64,000 nucleotides of DNA from Methylobacterium haplocladii (GCF_007992175.1 NZ_BJZT01000014.1:105879-169878); one strand, 5' to 3'. Positions 54,487 to 63,918 are shown, counted from the first letter of the stretch. The notes: generated by a model from the sequence alone, not told the origin. Translations and numbers: made by a program.

Positions 54487-55170
54487 CTATGCCTCGGTGC
54501 AACCGATCAAGGCTGAGGCCCTGAGGGTCGTGCCGTCGGTCTCGACGACGGAGTGAAATTCCCCCGTCTTCGGATCGCGGATCCGCAGCTCGCCCTGCTC
54601 GATCCCGAAATGCGCGCCATGCAGATGCAGCTCGCCGGCTTCGACCCGCTCGCGCACGAATCCGAACGTCAGCAGGTTTTCGAGGCTCTGCGCGATCGAG
54701 GCGTATTCGAGCCGTGTGAGGTAGCCGGGCTTGTCGACCGCATCGCCCTTCGCTTCGAGGCTCCTGGAGGCCGGCTCCACCAGCGAGACCCATTGGCCGA
54801 TGAAATTGCCCTGCGAGAGTGGCTTGGCATCGGTGGCGTAGGCCTTGATGCCGCCGCAGGTAGCATGGCCGAGCACGACGATGTGCTTCACCTTCAGGCC
54901 CTGAACCGCGAACTCGATGGCCGAGGACGTGCCGTGATAGCCGCCGCCCTCTTCGTAGGGGGGCACGATGTTGGCCACGTTGCGGATCGTGAAGATCTCG
55001 CCCGGGCCGACATCGAAGATGACTTCGGGCGCGACGCGGCTGTCGCAGCAACCGATCAGCAGAACCTCGGGGCTCTGGCCCTCGGCCAGCTTTGCGTACT
55101 TCTTCTTCTCCTGGGGGAGGCGCTCGCCCAGGAAACTGCGATAGCCTTCTGTCAGGACATCGGGAAACAT
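54487..55170 (-). CDS. Beta-carbonic anhydrase
   Basis: The 227-residue zinc enzyme interconverts carbon dioxide and bicarbonate. Zinc ligands and the catalytic dyad are present: Cys42, Asp43 and Arg45 in CCDSR, and His102 and Cys105 in HATCGG. The length fits bacterial beta-class enzymes. The ATG at 55170 follows the NUDIX gene on the same strand by 56 bases. Its role may be bicarbonate supply for carboxylases; this is inference. Confidence 0.95.
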   Translation of the reverse strand: MFPDVLTEGYRSFLGERLPQEKKKYAKLAEGQSPEVLLIGCCDSRVAPEVIFDVGPGEIFTIRNVANIVPPYEEGGGYHGTSSAIEFAVQGLKVKHIVVLGHATCGGIKAYATDAKPLSQGNFIGQWVSLVEPASRSLEAKGDAVDKPGYLTRLEYASIAQSLENLLTFGFVRERVEAGELHLHGAHFGIEQGELRIRDPKTGEFHSVVETDGTTLRASALIGCTEA

Positions 55171-55226
55171 CTGTCGTTCGCTCCGCTCGTTCGGGATTGT
55201 CAGGACTTGCAACGGTCGGAAGCCGG

Positions 55227-55739
55227 TCAGGCTCCCTGCCACGTGAGTGTTTCCGGGGTCTCCGGCAACTCGCCGCGTGCGATCCGGCACGCGAGATCGG
55301 CGAGACCGACCGGCTCGATGCGGGCGTCGGTCGCCATGAGCTCGTCGAGCGACCACCAGCGCGTGCCGATCACCGGGTTGTCCTCGGTCTCCGCCAGCAT
55401 GTGCGTGTCGATCCGGTCGTCGGGGAGACGCACCAGGAAGTAGCGCTCGCGGGCATCGCGCGACTTGTCGAACAGGTGGAACGGCCCGTCGCAGAGCGCG
55501 ACCTGCGGCCCGATGACGGCGTCGTGTACGCCGATCTCCTCGCCGAGTTCGCGTCGGCACGCGTCCTCGTGCGTCTCGCCGGGTTCCAGCCCACCGCCGG
55601 GCATGAACCAGAAGTTCTTCGCGTCCGGGTTCGCCGGGGCCGGCCGCACGGCTTCGTACTCGATCAGCAGCAGCCGGTCGGCCGGATCGAAGACCAGGGC
55701 GCGGGCGATGTGGCGGATCGTCAGGGGTTCAGCGCTCAT
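55227..55739 (-). CDS. NUDIX hydrolase
   Basis: The 170-residue protein has a complete Nudix box (G-x5-E-x7-RELGEEIG, near residues 49-71) that coordinates Mg2+ for cleavage of a nucleoside diphosphate linked to another group. The substrate cannot be told. It precedes the carbonic anhydrase gene on the same strand. Confidence 0.9.
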   Translation of the reverse strand: MSAEPLTIRHIARALVFDPADRLLLIEYEAVRPAPANPDAKNFWFMPGGGLEPGETHEDACRRELGEEIGVHDAVIGPQVALCDGPFHLFDKSRDARERYFLVRLPDDRIDTHMLAETEDNPVIGTRWWSLDELMATDARIEPVGLADLACRIARGELPETPETLTWQGA

Positions 55740-55886
55740 GCCCGAGCCCTATCAGGAAAGCCGGGCCTTCGCCCAGATTGCGAGCGACCGGACGACTGGT
55801 GGCGCGCAGACGAAAACGTTCCCGACCGCCCGAGCCGGGTCGCGGCCGGTTGCAGGTGGCAGAAATCCGGCCGGAGTTTTCCACCC

Positions 55887-56900
55887 TCAGGCGATCGTCA
55901 CAACGATCTTGCCGACATGCGTGCCTTCCCCGAGCGCGGCCAGCGCCTGTTTCGCCGCGTCGAACGCGAACGTCCGGTCGACCACCGGCCTGATACCGTG
56001 GAGCGCGATCACCCGGTTCAGGTCCTCGAACATCTCGCGCGAGCCCACCATCACGCCGCGTACCGAACAGCTCGCACCGAGAATGGCAAGGGGGTCGATC
56101 GGCTCGCCCTGGGCCAGTAGGCCGATGAGGCCGACATGGCCGCCGGGGCGGGTCGAGGCGATGGAGCGGGGCAAGGTGCCGGTGCCGCCGATCTCGACGA
56201 CGTGGTCGACGCCGACACCCCCGGTCAAGCGGCGGACCTCCTTCTCCCAGTCGGGACAAGCGCGGTAATTGATGGTCTCGTCGGCTCCGAGCGCCTTTGC
56301 CGTCTCGAGCTTCCGGTCGCTCGACGAGGTTGCGATCACCCGGGCGCCGGCGGCATGCGCCAGCTGGATCGCGAAGATCGAAACGCCGCCGGTGCCGAGC
56401 GTCAGCACGGTCTCGCCGGCTTTCAGCGGCTTCGCGCCGTAGAGCGCGTTCCAGGCAGTGACGGCGGCGCAGGGGAGGGTGGCGCCCTCTTCGAAGGACA
56501 GGTGCTCGGGCAGGACCACGAGGCCCTCCTCGGAGAAGACCTGGAACTCGGCGAGCACGCCATCGATGGCGCCGCCAAGGGAGGTCTCCCAGGCATCCGA
56601 GACCTGCGCGCCGCCGAGCCAGCTCTGCGAAAAGATGCCGGCGACCCGCTCGCCGCCCTTGAAGCGCCGCACGCCGGGTCCGATCGCGACGATCTCGCCG
56701 GCGCCGTCCGACAGCGGCACAAGCCGGTCGAGATTCACCGCGAACGGGTACCGGCCGTTGGCGATGAGCAGGTCGCGGTAATTCAGCGAGGCCGCGTGCA
56801 TCCGCACCAGCACCTGCCCGCGACCCGGCTCCGGCTGCGGACGCTCGACGCGCTGCCAGCTGTCGAGGCCGTCGGCGGAAGACATCTCGTAGGCGCGCAT
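55887..56900 (-). CDS. MDR-superfamily quinone-oxidoreductase-like enzyme
   Basis: The 337-residue medium-chain dehydrogenase/reductase has the NAD(P)-binding LGTGGVSIFAIQLAHAAGARVIATSS near 170-195. The substrate-domain segment SLNYRDLLIANGRYP lacks the catalytic zinc cysteine, so it belongs to the zinc-independent quinone/enoyl reductase branch. The substrate is unknown. The ATG at 56900 is preceded by AGAGGAG. Confidence 0.88.
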   Translation of the reverse strand: MRAYEMSSADGLDSWQRVERPQPEPGRGQVLVRMHAASLNYRDLLIANGRYPFAVNLDRLVPLSDGAGEIVAIGPGVRRFKGGERVAGIFSQSWLGGAQVSDAWETSLGGAIDGVLAEFQVFSEEGLVVLPEHLSFEEGATLPCAAVTAWNALYGAKPLKAGETVLTLGTGGVSIFAIQLAHAAGARVIATSSSDRKLETAKALGADETINYRACPDWEKEVRRLTGGVGVDHVVEIGGTGTLPRSIASTRPGGHVGLIGLLAQGEPIDPLAILGASCSVRGVMVGSREMFEDLNRVIALHGIRPVVDRTFAFDAAKQALAALGEGTHVGKIVVTIA

Positions 56901-57034
56901 GTGGAGCTCCTCTTTCGCGCCTTGGTTTTGGGGCGCCGGCGCCGGAAGGCAACCCGACGCCCGGCTCAAGGCGGCACGGCTCGGGAACACCCCACGGCCA
57001 AGCCTTGACTAAATGATCGCACTACAACTAATCG

Positions 57035-57054
57035 TTATAGCACATGCTATAACT
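57035..57054. promoter_or_regulatory. Perfect operator-like palindrome
   Basis: GTTATAGCACATGCTATAAC has exact nine-base arms around a CA centre. It lies 16 bases before the GTG start chosen for the next gene, in AT-rich sequence. The TATAGC and TATAAC within it resemble -10 elements, so a bound dimer would block the promoter. The regulator is unknown. Confidence 0.6.
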
Positions 57055-57069
57055 TTGGAATTTGCGACC

Positions 57070-57963
57070 GTGCCGCCCTGTTTCGCCATCCCTTCGAAGC
57101 ATCTTTGGGTGCTCTCCTGCGCAGCGCTCATGATTGTTGCGGCTGCCTCGGCCCGCGCGACGGACGCCGCCCATGGCGTCGACACCGAGCACCTGTTCGG
57201 TTTCACCGAGGGCTCCGACATCGGCGGGCCGGGCGAGACCGAACTCGAATCCGAGACCACGGCGCGGCTCGGCAAGCGCGGCGGTCGATACCGGGCGGCG
57301 GATTCCGCCCTCGTGCTGAAGCTGCCCTTGAGCGACCGCTTCCGGATCGCGCCGGGCGTCAGCTTCGCCGCCTACGACATCGGCGGTGTGCCGGGCTTCG
57401 GCGATCGCGAGATCATGGCCCTGGCCGGCGCCTTCCTCGAGGCGCGGACCCGAATTTTGGTGCGCGACGCGGCGCCGTTCGGGCTGACGCTCAACACGAT
57501 CGTCAGCGCGAACCGGGTCGACGCCACCACGGGGCTCGGCACGCGGGGTCTCGGTGCGGAAGTCGGCCTGCTGATCGATCGCGAGATCGTGCCCGGTCGG
57601 GTCGTGGCCGGCCTCAACCTCGTCTACGCGCTCGGCCAGTCACGGCTCGACGGCATCGACGGCCTGCAGCGCGCCTCGGGCCTGGAGGTCTCGGGCGCGG
57701 TCGCCGCGCGGTTCGCGCCGGGCCTGTTCCTGGGGATCGAGGCCCGCTACGCCCGCGCCTATACCGGCATGGCCCTCGACGGCTTTGCCGGAGACGCCGT
57801 CTATCTCGGCCCGACATTCTACAAGGAACTCACGGACACGACCTGGATCTCGCTCGCCTGGGGCACGCAGGTCGCGGGCAGCGAAGCGGGTCTGGGCGAG
57901 GATCGCGACCTCTCGAATTTCGACCGCCATCAGGCGCGCCTCCGGATCGGCACGCATTTCTGA
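57070..57963 (+). CDS. Secreted beta-rich, outer-membrane-barrel-like protein
   Basis: The protein is 297 residues from the GTG at 57070. The signal peptide (hydrophobic about 12-28, ending ASARA) precedes alternating hydrophobic and polar strands rich in Gly and aromatic residues. It ends in RIGTHF with terminal Phe, typical of outer-membrane barrels. An upstream ATG (57013) would place the operator palindrome inside the gene and use A/T-ending codons foreign to the rest, so I rejected it. Function is unknown; a porin-like or adhesin-like role is a guess. Confidence 0.7.
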   Translation: MPPCFAIPSKHLWVLSCAALMIVAAASARATDAAHGVDTEHLFGFTEGSDIGGPGETELESETTARLGKRGGRYRAADSALVLKLPLSDRFRIAPGVSFAAYDIGGVPGFGDREIMALAGAFLEARTRILVRDAAPFGLTLNTIVSANRVDATTGLGTRGLGAEVGLLIDREIVPGRVVAGLNLVYALGQSRLDGIDGLQRASGLEVSGAVAARFAPGLFLGIEARYARAYTGMALDGFAGDAVYLGPTFYKELTDTTWISLAWGTQVAGSEAGLGEDRDLSNFDRHQARLRIGTHF

Positions 57964-57974
57964 CGCCGCGTGGC

Positions 57975-58520
57975 TCAGGGCCTGATCTCGATGGGCGTGT
58001 CGACATCGACCCGGGCGTAGATCGAATCCATCTCGGCGTTGCTGACGCCGACGCAGCCGCTGGTCCAGTCCGTCAGGCGGTGCAGGCTCCCGAGCCAGCC
58101 GAACCCGTTCATGATCCCGTGGATCATGATGTCGCCGCCGGGCTCGTAACCGCCTGCCGCCGCCGCGGCCCGATCCGCCGCCTCCGGGTAGGAGACCTTG
58201 AGGGAGAGATGCGCGACGCTCGCCGGGTTCTTGTACTCGACCCGGTAGCGCCCCTCGGGCGTGCGCCCATCGCCCTCGCGCTGCTTGTGTCCGGTGGGCG
58301 TGAAGCCGAGGGACACCGGATAGGTCGCCAGCACCCGCCCATCGCGCAGCAGGGTGAGGCGGCGTGCGGCTTTTTCCACGAGGACGACGTCGGCGCGCTC
58401 GGGCTCGGGGGCGGGGGCCGGCTCGGTGCGGAAGAGCTGGAGGGCGTCGGCCACGACGACGGCGGACGCGGCCAGGATGATCAGGCCGAGTACGGCGCCG
58501 ATGCTCGTCCACATCCGCAT
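57975..58520 (-). CDS. L,D-transpeptidase family protein (YkuD/YafK-like)
   Basis: The 181-residue protein has an N-terminal membrane helix (about 8-28) and a YkuD domain. The active-site pattern is His134 in MIHG and Ser154-Gly-Cys156 in TSGCVGVSNAEM. The usual Arg after Cys is replaced, as in the YafK/DpaA branch. Such enzymes make 3-3 peptidoglycan crosslinks or detach Braun-type lipoproteins. It lies downstream of metY on the same strand. Confidence 0.85.
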   Translation of the reverse strand: MRMWTSIGAVLGLIILAASAVVVADALQLFRTEPAPAPEPERADVVLVEKAARRLTLLRDGRVLATYPVSLGFTPTGHKQREGDGRTPEGRYRVEYKNPASVAHLSLKVSYPEAADRAAAAAGGYEPGGDIMIHGIMNGFGWLGSLHRLTDWTSGCVGVSNAEMDSIYARVDVDTPIEIRP

Positions 58521-58545
58521 TCTTCGTCTCCGACTGAGCGCGTTC

Positions 58546-58569
58546 CCCTCTCCCCTCTGCGGGAGAGGG
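58546..58569. repeat. Intergenic inverted repeat after metY
   Basis: CCCTCTCCC (58546-58554) and GGGAGAGGG (58561-58569) form a perfect nine-base stem with a six-base loop. The hairpin lies just after the metY stop and may terminate or protect the transcript. No T-run follows. Confidence 0.5.
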
Positions 58570-58578
58570 TGCGGCGGC

Positions 58579-59868
58579 TCACGAAACCCGCGCGAGCGCC
58601 TGCTCCAGATCCGCGATCAGATCCTCGACGTTCTCCAGCCCGACCGAGAGTCGCACCGCTTCCGGCCCGACCATGGCCGCGGCCTTCTCGTGCTGCTGCA
58701 GCTGGCGGTGGGTGGTGCTGGACGGGTGGATGGCCAGGGACTTGATCTCGCCGATATTGGTGAGGTGCGAGATCAACTCCAGGCTCTCGATCACCGTGCG
58801 GGCCGCGGTCTCGCCGCCCTTGAGGGCGAAAGTGAAGATCGAGCCAGGACCCTGCGGCACGTAGCGCTTGGCCATGGCCTCGCCCTCCTGGCCGGGCAGC
58901 GCCGGATAGCTCACCCAGGCCACGGCCGGGTGGCTCTTGAGGAAGGCGGCGACGGTCCGCGCGTTGGAGCAGTGGCGCTCCATGCGCAGCGGCAGCGTTT
59001 CGATACCGGTGAGTGTGAGGAAGGCGTTCATCGGCGAGAGGCCGGGGCCGAGGTCGCGCAGGCCGAACAGCTTGCAGGCGGAGGCGAAGCAGGTCTCCGG
59101 AAACTTTTCGGAGAGCACGATGCCCTCGTAATCCGGCCAGGGATCGTTGATCAGGTTGTAGCGCGAGCCCTGAGCCGCCCAGTCGAACCTGCCCGCGTCG
59201 ACGATCATGCCGCCGATGGTGAGACCCGAACCGCCCAGGAACTTCGAGGTCGAGTGGATGACGATGTCGGCGCCGTATTCGATCGGCCGGATCAGCGCCG
59301 GCGAGGCCAGGGTGTTGTCGACGACGAGCGGCAGCTTGTGGCGGCGGGCGACGTCGGCGATGCCGGCGAGGTCGACGACCGTGGCGCAGGGGTTGACGAT
59401 CGACTCGCAGAAGATCGCCTTGGTCTGCGGCGTGATCTGCGCCTCGAAGGCCTCCGGCGTCAGGTCGTCGGTGAATTGCGGCTTGAGATCGTAACGGCCT
59501 TCCAGCCGGCGCATCAGGCCCAGCGAGCCGCCGAACAGCCGCTTCGAGGAGACGTAGGCGTCGCCCGAGCGCATCAGCGTCATCATCGCCATCAGCACGG
59601 CCGACTGGCCGGACGCGACCGCGACCCCGGCCTTGCCGCCTTCGAGCCCGGTGACACGCCGCTCGAGCGCTGCCACCGTCGGGTTCGAGCCGCGCGAATA
59701 CGAGAAGCCGGTCCGGCGCATCGCGAAGATGTCGGCCGCCTGCTCCGTCGATTCGAATACGAAGCCGTTCGTGAAATAGATCGGCTGCGCCCGCGCCCCC
59801 GTGGCGGGATCGGGCGAGGCGCCGGCGTGGACGGCCAGCGTGGCGAGGCGGTGTTTTTCGGTGGACAT
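58579..59868 (-). CDS. metY: O-acetylhomoserine sulfhydrylase
   Basis: The 429-residue PLP enzyme converts O-acetyl- or O-succinylhomoserine and sulfide to homocysteine in methionine synthesis. The PLP lysine is Lys209 in HSTSKFLGG. YSRGSNPTVAALE near 57 and the C-terminal HPSSTTHRQL motif are typical of the Cys/Met metabolism family. The length matches MetY. No S-adenosylmethionine riboswitch fits in the 48-base gap before it. The upstream receiver gene may be co-transcribed. Confidence 0.9.
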   Translation of the reverse strand: MSTEKHRLATLAVHAGASPDPATGARAQPIYFTNGFVFESTEQAADIFAMRRTGFSYSRGSNPTVAALERRVTGLEGGKAGVAVASGQSAVLMAMMTLMRSGDAYVSSKRLFGGSLGLMRRLEGRYDLKPQFTDDLTPEAFEAQITPQTKAIFCESIVNPCATVVDLAGIADVARRHKLPLVVDNTLASPALIRPIEYGADIVIHSTSKFLGGSGLTIGGMIVDAGRFDWAAQGSRYNLINDPWPDYEGIVLSEKFPETCFASACKLFGLRDLGPGLSPMNAFLTLTGIETLPLRMERHCSNARTVAAFLKSHPAVAWVSYPALPGQEGEAMAKRYVPQGPGSIFTFALKGGETAARTVIESLELISHLTNIGEIKSLAIHPSSTTHRQLQQHEKAAAMVGPEAVRLSVGLENVEDLIADLEQALARVS

Positions 59869-59916
59869 CGTTCGACAGTGTCGCGAAACGGCACCCGCCT
59901 CAAGGAGGCGCGGCGC

Positions 59917-60300
59917 TCAGGCTGCCCTGACGACCGCGCGCAGCGTGCGCACCAGGGCCGAGGGCTGGTAGGGTTTGGAGATGAAGCGTGCCCCGTCGGG
60001 CATGTCGTGCGGGCCGGGAAAGCCCATACCGGAGACCACGAGGACCGGGATCTCGGGCCAGCGCCGCGAGACCAGCCGGGCCAGAGCGAAGCCGTCCATC
60101 GAGCCTTGCGGCATGTCGACGTCGGTCATCAGCACGCCGACGTCGGTACGGCCTTCGAGCAGCGTCAGCGCCTTGTCGGCATGGGGGGCTTCGAGAACGG
60201 TGAAGCCGGCCTCGGCCAGCGTATCGGCCGCCTCCATCAGGAGGAGCCCATCGTCTTCGACGAGGAGGACGACGGGATGCTCGGACGGCTCGTCTGTCAT
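59917..60300 (-). CDS. Single-domain response regulator (receiver)
   Basis: The 127-residue protein is a CheY-like receiver without output domain. Acidic pocket residues lie at about 15-17, the phosphorylation site is Asp60 in MTDVDMP, and Lys109 in ISKPY completes the active site. An HWE kinase gene lies about 400 bases upstream on the same strand and is a plausible partner. metY follows after 48 bases, with no obvious functional link. Confidence 0.87.
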   Translation of the reverse strand: MTDEPSEHPVVLLVEDDGLLLMEAADTLAEAGFTVLEAPHADKALTLLEGRTDVGVLMTDVDMPQGSMDGFALARLVSRRWPEIPVLVVSGMGFPGPHDMPDGARFISKPYQPSALVRTLRAVVRAA

Positions 60301-60700
60301 CAGCGACGGTAACGCTTCTCATACTACGGCTGCCTGCGCCCTAAAGGCGGCCCGCTTCGCGGTCAAGGACGGCCGGATACGCGTTTGTGCGCTGCAGCGT
60401 GCCGCCGTGCGCTATCGCCTTGATTTATCGAGGACCGCCGACGGGATCATGCGGAGCAACAAAACGTGATGGCGCCGCTGCACGGTGGACGAGTCGCGCG
60501 AATCGCGTCGGGTCCGCGCCTGTCATTGGCGCGGCATCGCTAGGGTGCGCGCGCGACGACGGAGGCGGGTGGACGCCGGGGCCGAGAACTCAAGCCGGTG
60601 CCTGTTCAACCACCTTCGTCATCCCGGGTCGGCCTGCGGCAGCCCGGGGACGGGGTGCCTGTCCCACACGGACCGGAGCGCCGGCTGACCGACGCTTCGG
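60301..60700. other. Intergenic region without a supported gene
   Basis: The 400 bases between the HWE kinase and receiver genes hold no protein-like frame. A CCCGGG-centred hairpin lies at 60623-60648. Nothing else stood out. Confidence 0.5.
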
Positions 60701-61930
60701 TCATGCGGCCGCGGCCGCCACCACCACGACATTCGCGGCCGGGGCCTGCATGGTCAGCACCACGCCGTTTTCCGGAAACTGCAGCTTGGCCGTGCCGCCG
60801 AAGCTGTGGACGAGGCTGCGCTCGATCAGGCGGGTGCCGAAGCCGACACGGGTCGGGGGCGTCACCGCCGGACCGCCGATCTCCTCCCAGCGGAAGGACA
60901 GGCGCTCCTCTCCCTCGATCGTCTCGATGCTCCAGCCGATGGCGACGTGGCCCTCCGGCTTGGAGAGCGCGCCGTACTTGGTCGCATTGGTGCCGAGCTC
61001 GTGCAGGATGAGGGCGAGCGTCAGGCCGGGGCGCGGGCCGAGCGTCACGTCCGGGCCGCTGACGACGAAGCGGCCGGGCTCGCCGTCGCCGTGCAGCGCC
61101 ACGGCGGTGTCGACGAGGCCGCGCAGGTCCGCACTCGACCAGGCGCCCTGCATCAGCACGTCGTGAGCATGCGCGAGCGCCAGCAACCGTGCGCCGAGCG
61201 CCTCGCCGGCCTCGTCCAGCGAGCTCGCGTTGCGCAGGGTCTGCGTCGCCACGGCCTGGACCATGGCGAGGGTGTTCTTCACCCGATGCGCCATCTCGTG
61301 CATCAGCACGGTCTGGCGCGCCTCGGTCTGCTTGAGATCGGTGATGTCGCGCGAGACCGCCAGGATGCGCTCGGGGCGGCCGTCGTCGCCGTTCATCGGC
61401 GCGAGCACGATGTCCCACCACAGGGTCTCGGCCTGCGCATCGGTCTGCAGGGCGGCCTGGAAGCGGCAGGTGCGGCCGGCGCGGGCCTGTTCGAGGGCGG
61501 CGAGCACCGCCTCGCGGCTCTCCGGCAATTGCCAGACGTCGATCCAGGGCTGGCCCACGACATGGGCGAAGCTGGTGCCGCCGAAGACCGGGATCGCCAC
61601 CTCGTTCATCGAGATCAGGCGGCCGTCGATGTCCAGCACCGTGATGCAATCCGTGGTGGAGGCCAGGATGCGGCGGTTGAACTCTTCGCTGGCGCGGAGC
61701 TGGGCGTTCACCTCTTCGGCCGCGGCGCTACGGGCCTCCTCGGCCTCCGCGCCGTTGCGGCGGGCTGCGATGGGCCGGGCCGGGCCGGCTTCGTCCGCGC
61801 GGCGTCGCTCGGCGTTCACGTAAATCCCGTCCGTGCAGGGAGGGCGCTCGGCGAGCAGCTTGCGCAGATAGGCATTCTCGGCCTCGAGAATGGCCTTTCG
61901 GCTGACGCGGGAATGTCCCGCTGAAAACAT
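60701..61930 (-). CDS. HWE-family sensor histidine kinase
   Basis: The 409-residue soluble kinase has a coiled N-terminus, one PAS domain (about 82-195) and the HWE phosphoacceptor region HEMAHRVKNTLAMVQAVA with His215. A divergent ATPase domain follows (ELGTNATKYGAL; GFGTRLIERSLVHSFGG). HWE kinases are common in Rhizobiales and often feed the general stress response or light/redox sensing. Whether this one signals to the downstream receiver is untested. ATG 61930 was chosen over an upstream extension. Confidence 0.9.
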   Translation of the reverse strand: MFSAGHSRVSRKAILEAENAYLRKLLAERPPCTDGIYVNAERRRADEAGPARPIAARRNGAEAEEARSAAAEEVNAQLRASEEFNRRILASTTDCITVLDIDGRLISMNEVAIPVFGGTSFAHVVGQPWIDVWQLPESREAVLAALEQARAGRTCRFQAALQTDAQAETLWWDIVLAPMNGDDGRPERILAVSRDITDLKQTEARQTVLMHEMAHRVKNTLAMVQAVATQTLRNASSLDEAGEALGARLLALAHAHDVLMQGAWSSADLRGLVDTAVALHGDGEPGRFVVSGPDVTLGPRPGLTLALILHELGTNATKYGALSKPEGHVAIGWSIETIEGEERLSFRWEEIGGPAVTPPTRVGFGTRLIERSLVHSFGGTAKLQFPENGVVLTMQAPAANVVVVAAAAA

Positions 61931-62286
61931 CGTGGTCTCAAGCACCGCAGCCCCCTGGACCGGCAGGCCGCCCCTCGATGGAGCCGCACAACCGCCGCGC
62001 GTCATGCGCCGACGGGCGGGTGGGGATCTGCTCTCCTAGCTTCGGCGGGGGCGACGGCTTGTTGTCCGTTTCTCGCCCCGTCGCGCTACCTAAGGCATCC
62101 CGCGATTCGGTGCATACGTGACCATATCACGATGCTTTGGACCGGCAAGTGAGAGTTGAAGTTTTCGTAAATGTTCAAACGGCTTATTTGCAGCGGCGCA
62201 CACTGCGACAATTTTATCCAATTCCCGCTCGACTCTAGAGACGCGTGCTGCAACGCAACCTCAGAGAATCGAACGGCCTCGAAGAC
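61931..62286. other. Intergenic region with a dyad symmetry
   Basis: No gene is supported in these 356 bases. A 24-base near-palindrome lies at 62112-62135 (core CGTGA-CCATA-TCACG, 62117-62131), about 190 bases before the HWE kinase start. The 62140-62240 part is comparatively AT-rich and may hold a promoter. Confidence 0.5.
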
Positions 62287-63918
62287 TCAGCGGTTGCGCC
62301 CGAGCAGGACCAGCCAGCCAATTCCCACCACCGAGACCGCCAGCGCGATCAGGACGAAGACCGGCGTGCCGAGATCGATCAGCCGCGGCGCGAGCTGCAT
62401 GGCGAAGGCCGCGACGACGAGGCCCACGGCGACGCGCGCCGCGCCGCGCTCGATCCCGCGCACGAGCTTGTCCATCCCCTTCAGCTCGATCTCGACGGTG
62501 ACGCGGCCCTGCTTGAGCCGCACCAGCAGCAGGTGGATCAGCGTCGGCAGCTCGGAGGCCGCGCCGTAGAGGCCGGAGCCCAGCGCCTCCGCCTTCTTCA
62601 TCAGCGCCTTGGCCGAAAAGACGCTGCGCATGGAGGCGCGCACGGTGGGGCCGGCGGCCGAGAACAGGTCGAAGTTCGGATCGAGTTGGCGCATCACGCC
62701 GTCCGCCGTGACGAGACCTTTAAAAAGAATTGCTAAATCGGTCGGCATCGCGAGGTCGTTCTCGCGGGCCATGGTCATGAAGTCGGTGAGCACGAGCCCG
62801 AGATTGAGCGGGATCGAGGAATGCGCCTGCACGAAGTTCTGGGCGCTCTGCTCCAACTTCGTTAGATCGGGCGTGGTCGCGCCGGTCCAATCCAGCAGCG
62901 TCGCCATCAGGCCGTCGACGTCCTGCTTCAGCATGGCGCCGATCAGCACGAGCAATTGCTGCCGCCGCTTCTGCGAGAGCCGGCCGACGATGCCGAAATC
63001 GATGAAGCCGATGCGGTTGCCCGGCAGGATCAGCAGGTTGCCGGGGTGCGGATCGGCATGGAATACGCCCTCGATCAGCGCCATGCGCAGGAAGGCGTCG
63101 CAGCCCTTCTGGGCTAAAGCCTTCTTGTCGGCGCCCATGGCGCGCAGGCCCGCCGCGTCGTTCGGCGAGACGCCGTGCACGAATTCCTGAACCAGCACCC
63201 GCTCGGAGCACCATTCCCAGTGGATCTTCGGGATCAGGATGTCGTCGCGGCCCTCGAAGATCCCGGCGATCATCTCGCAGTTGCGGGCTTCGTTGAGCAG
63301 GTCGAGCTCGCCGTTGATGCCGGCGGCGAGGTGCTTCATCTGCTCCTGCGGCTGGTAGCGGGCCATCTCCGGCCACTCGGTCTCGACGATGCGGGCGCCG
63401 TGACCCATCAGGCGCAGGTCCGCCTCGATGATCTTCTTCAGCCCCGGCCGCAGAACCTTGACGACGACGTCCTCGCCGGTCTTCAGCCGTGCCCGGTAGA
63501 CCTGCGCGATCGAGGCCGAGGCGATCGGGTTCACGTCGAACTCGGCGAACACCTCCTGCGGCGGCCCGCCGAGATCGGTCTCGAGCTGCGGCCCGATCAT
63601 CTCCCACGGGATCGGCTTGACCTGGCTGTGCAGCTTTTCCAGCTCGTCGGTCCAGACCGGGGAGAGCAGGTCGGGGCGGCTCGCCAGGATCTGCCCGAAC
63701 TTGATGAAAGTCGGCCCGAGCGCCTCGATCGCCCGGCGCAAGCGTTCCGGCTGCGACAGCCGGGTCACGTCGACCCGCGGGGTGCGCCGGGGGATCAGCG
63801 GGATGTTGCGGAGCCCGAGGCGGTCCACGGCCTTGTTCAGGCCGAAGCCGATCAGGACCGAGGCGATCTCCGACAGGCGCTGACGGTCGCGCGCAGCGAC
63901 GAAGGCGGTCTTCAGCAT
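62287..63918 (-). CDS. ubiB: UbiB/ABC1-family atypical kinase
   Basis: The 543-residue protein has the UbiB signature FIKFGQILASRPDLL (KxGQ motif near 75-80), the Ala-rich ASIAQVYRA loop, and HADPHPGN and FIDFGIVGRL segments. Two C-terminal membrane helices (about 490-540) complete it. UbiB is needed for ubiquinone synthesis and acts as an atypical ATPase/kinase of the ABC1 family. In many proteobacteria it lies next to ubiE; the upstream flank is cut by the window edge. Confidence 0.93.
   Translation of the reverse strand: MLKTAFVAARDRQRLSEIASVLIGFGLNKAVDRLGLRNIPLIPRRTPRVDVTRLSQPERLRRAIEALGPTFIKFGQILASRPDLLSPVWTDELEKLHSQVKPIPWEMIGPQLETDLGGPPQEVFAEFDVNPIASASIAQVYRARLKTGEDVVVKVLRPGLKKIIEADLRLMGHGARIVETEWPEMARYQPQEQMKHLAAGINGELDLLNEARNCEMIAGIFEGRDDILIPKIHWEWCSERVLVQEFVHGVSPNDAAGLRAMGADKKALAQKGCDAFLRMALIEGVFHADPHPGNLLILPGNRIGFIDFGIVGRLSQKRRQQLLVLIGAMLKQDVDGLMATLLDWTGATTPDLTKLEQSAQNFVQAHSSIPLNLGLVLTDFMTMARENDLAMPTDLAILFKGLVTADGVMRQLDPNFDLFSAAGPTVRASMRSVFSAKALMKKAEALGSGLYGAASELPTLIHLLLVRLKQGRVTVEIELKGMDKLVRGIERGAARVAVGLVVAAFAMQLAPRLIDLGTPVFVLIALAVSVVGIGWLVLLGRNR

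Noticed and set aside
57013..57069. Longer ATG start for the outer-membrane-like gene
   Set aside because: Codons here end in A/T unlike the rest of the gene, the region contains an operator palindrome, and the signal peptide starts well without it.
59869..59916. SAM-II riboswitch before metY
   Set aside because: The gap to the upstream gene is only 48 bases and shows no conserved core of that riboswitch.
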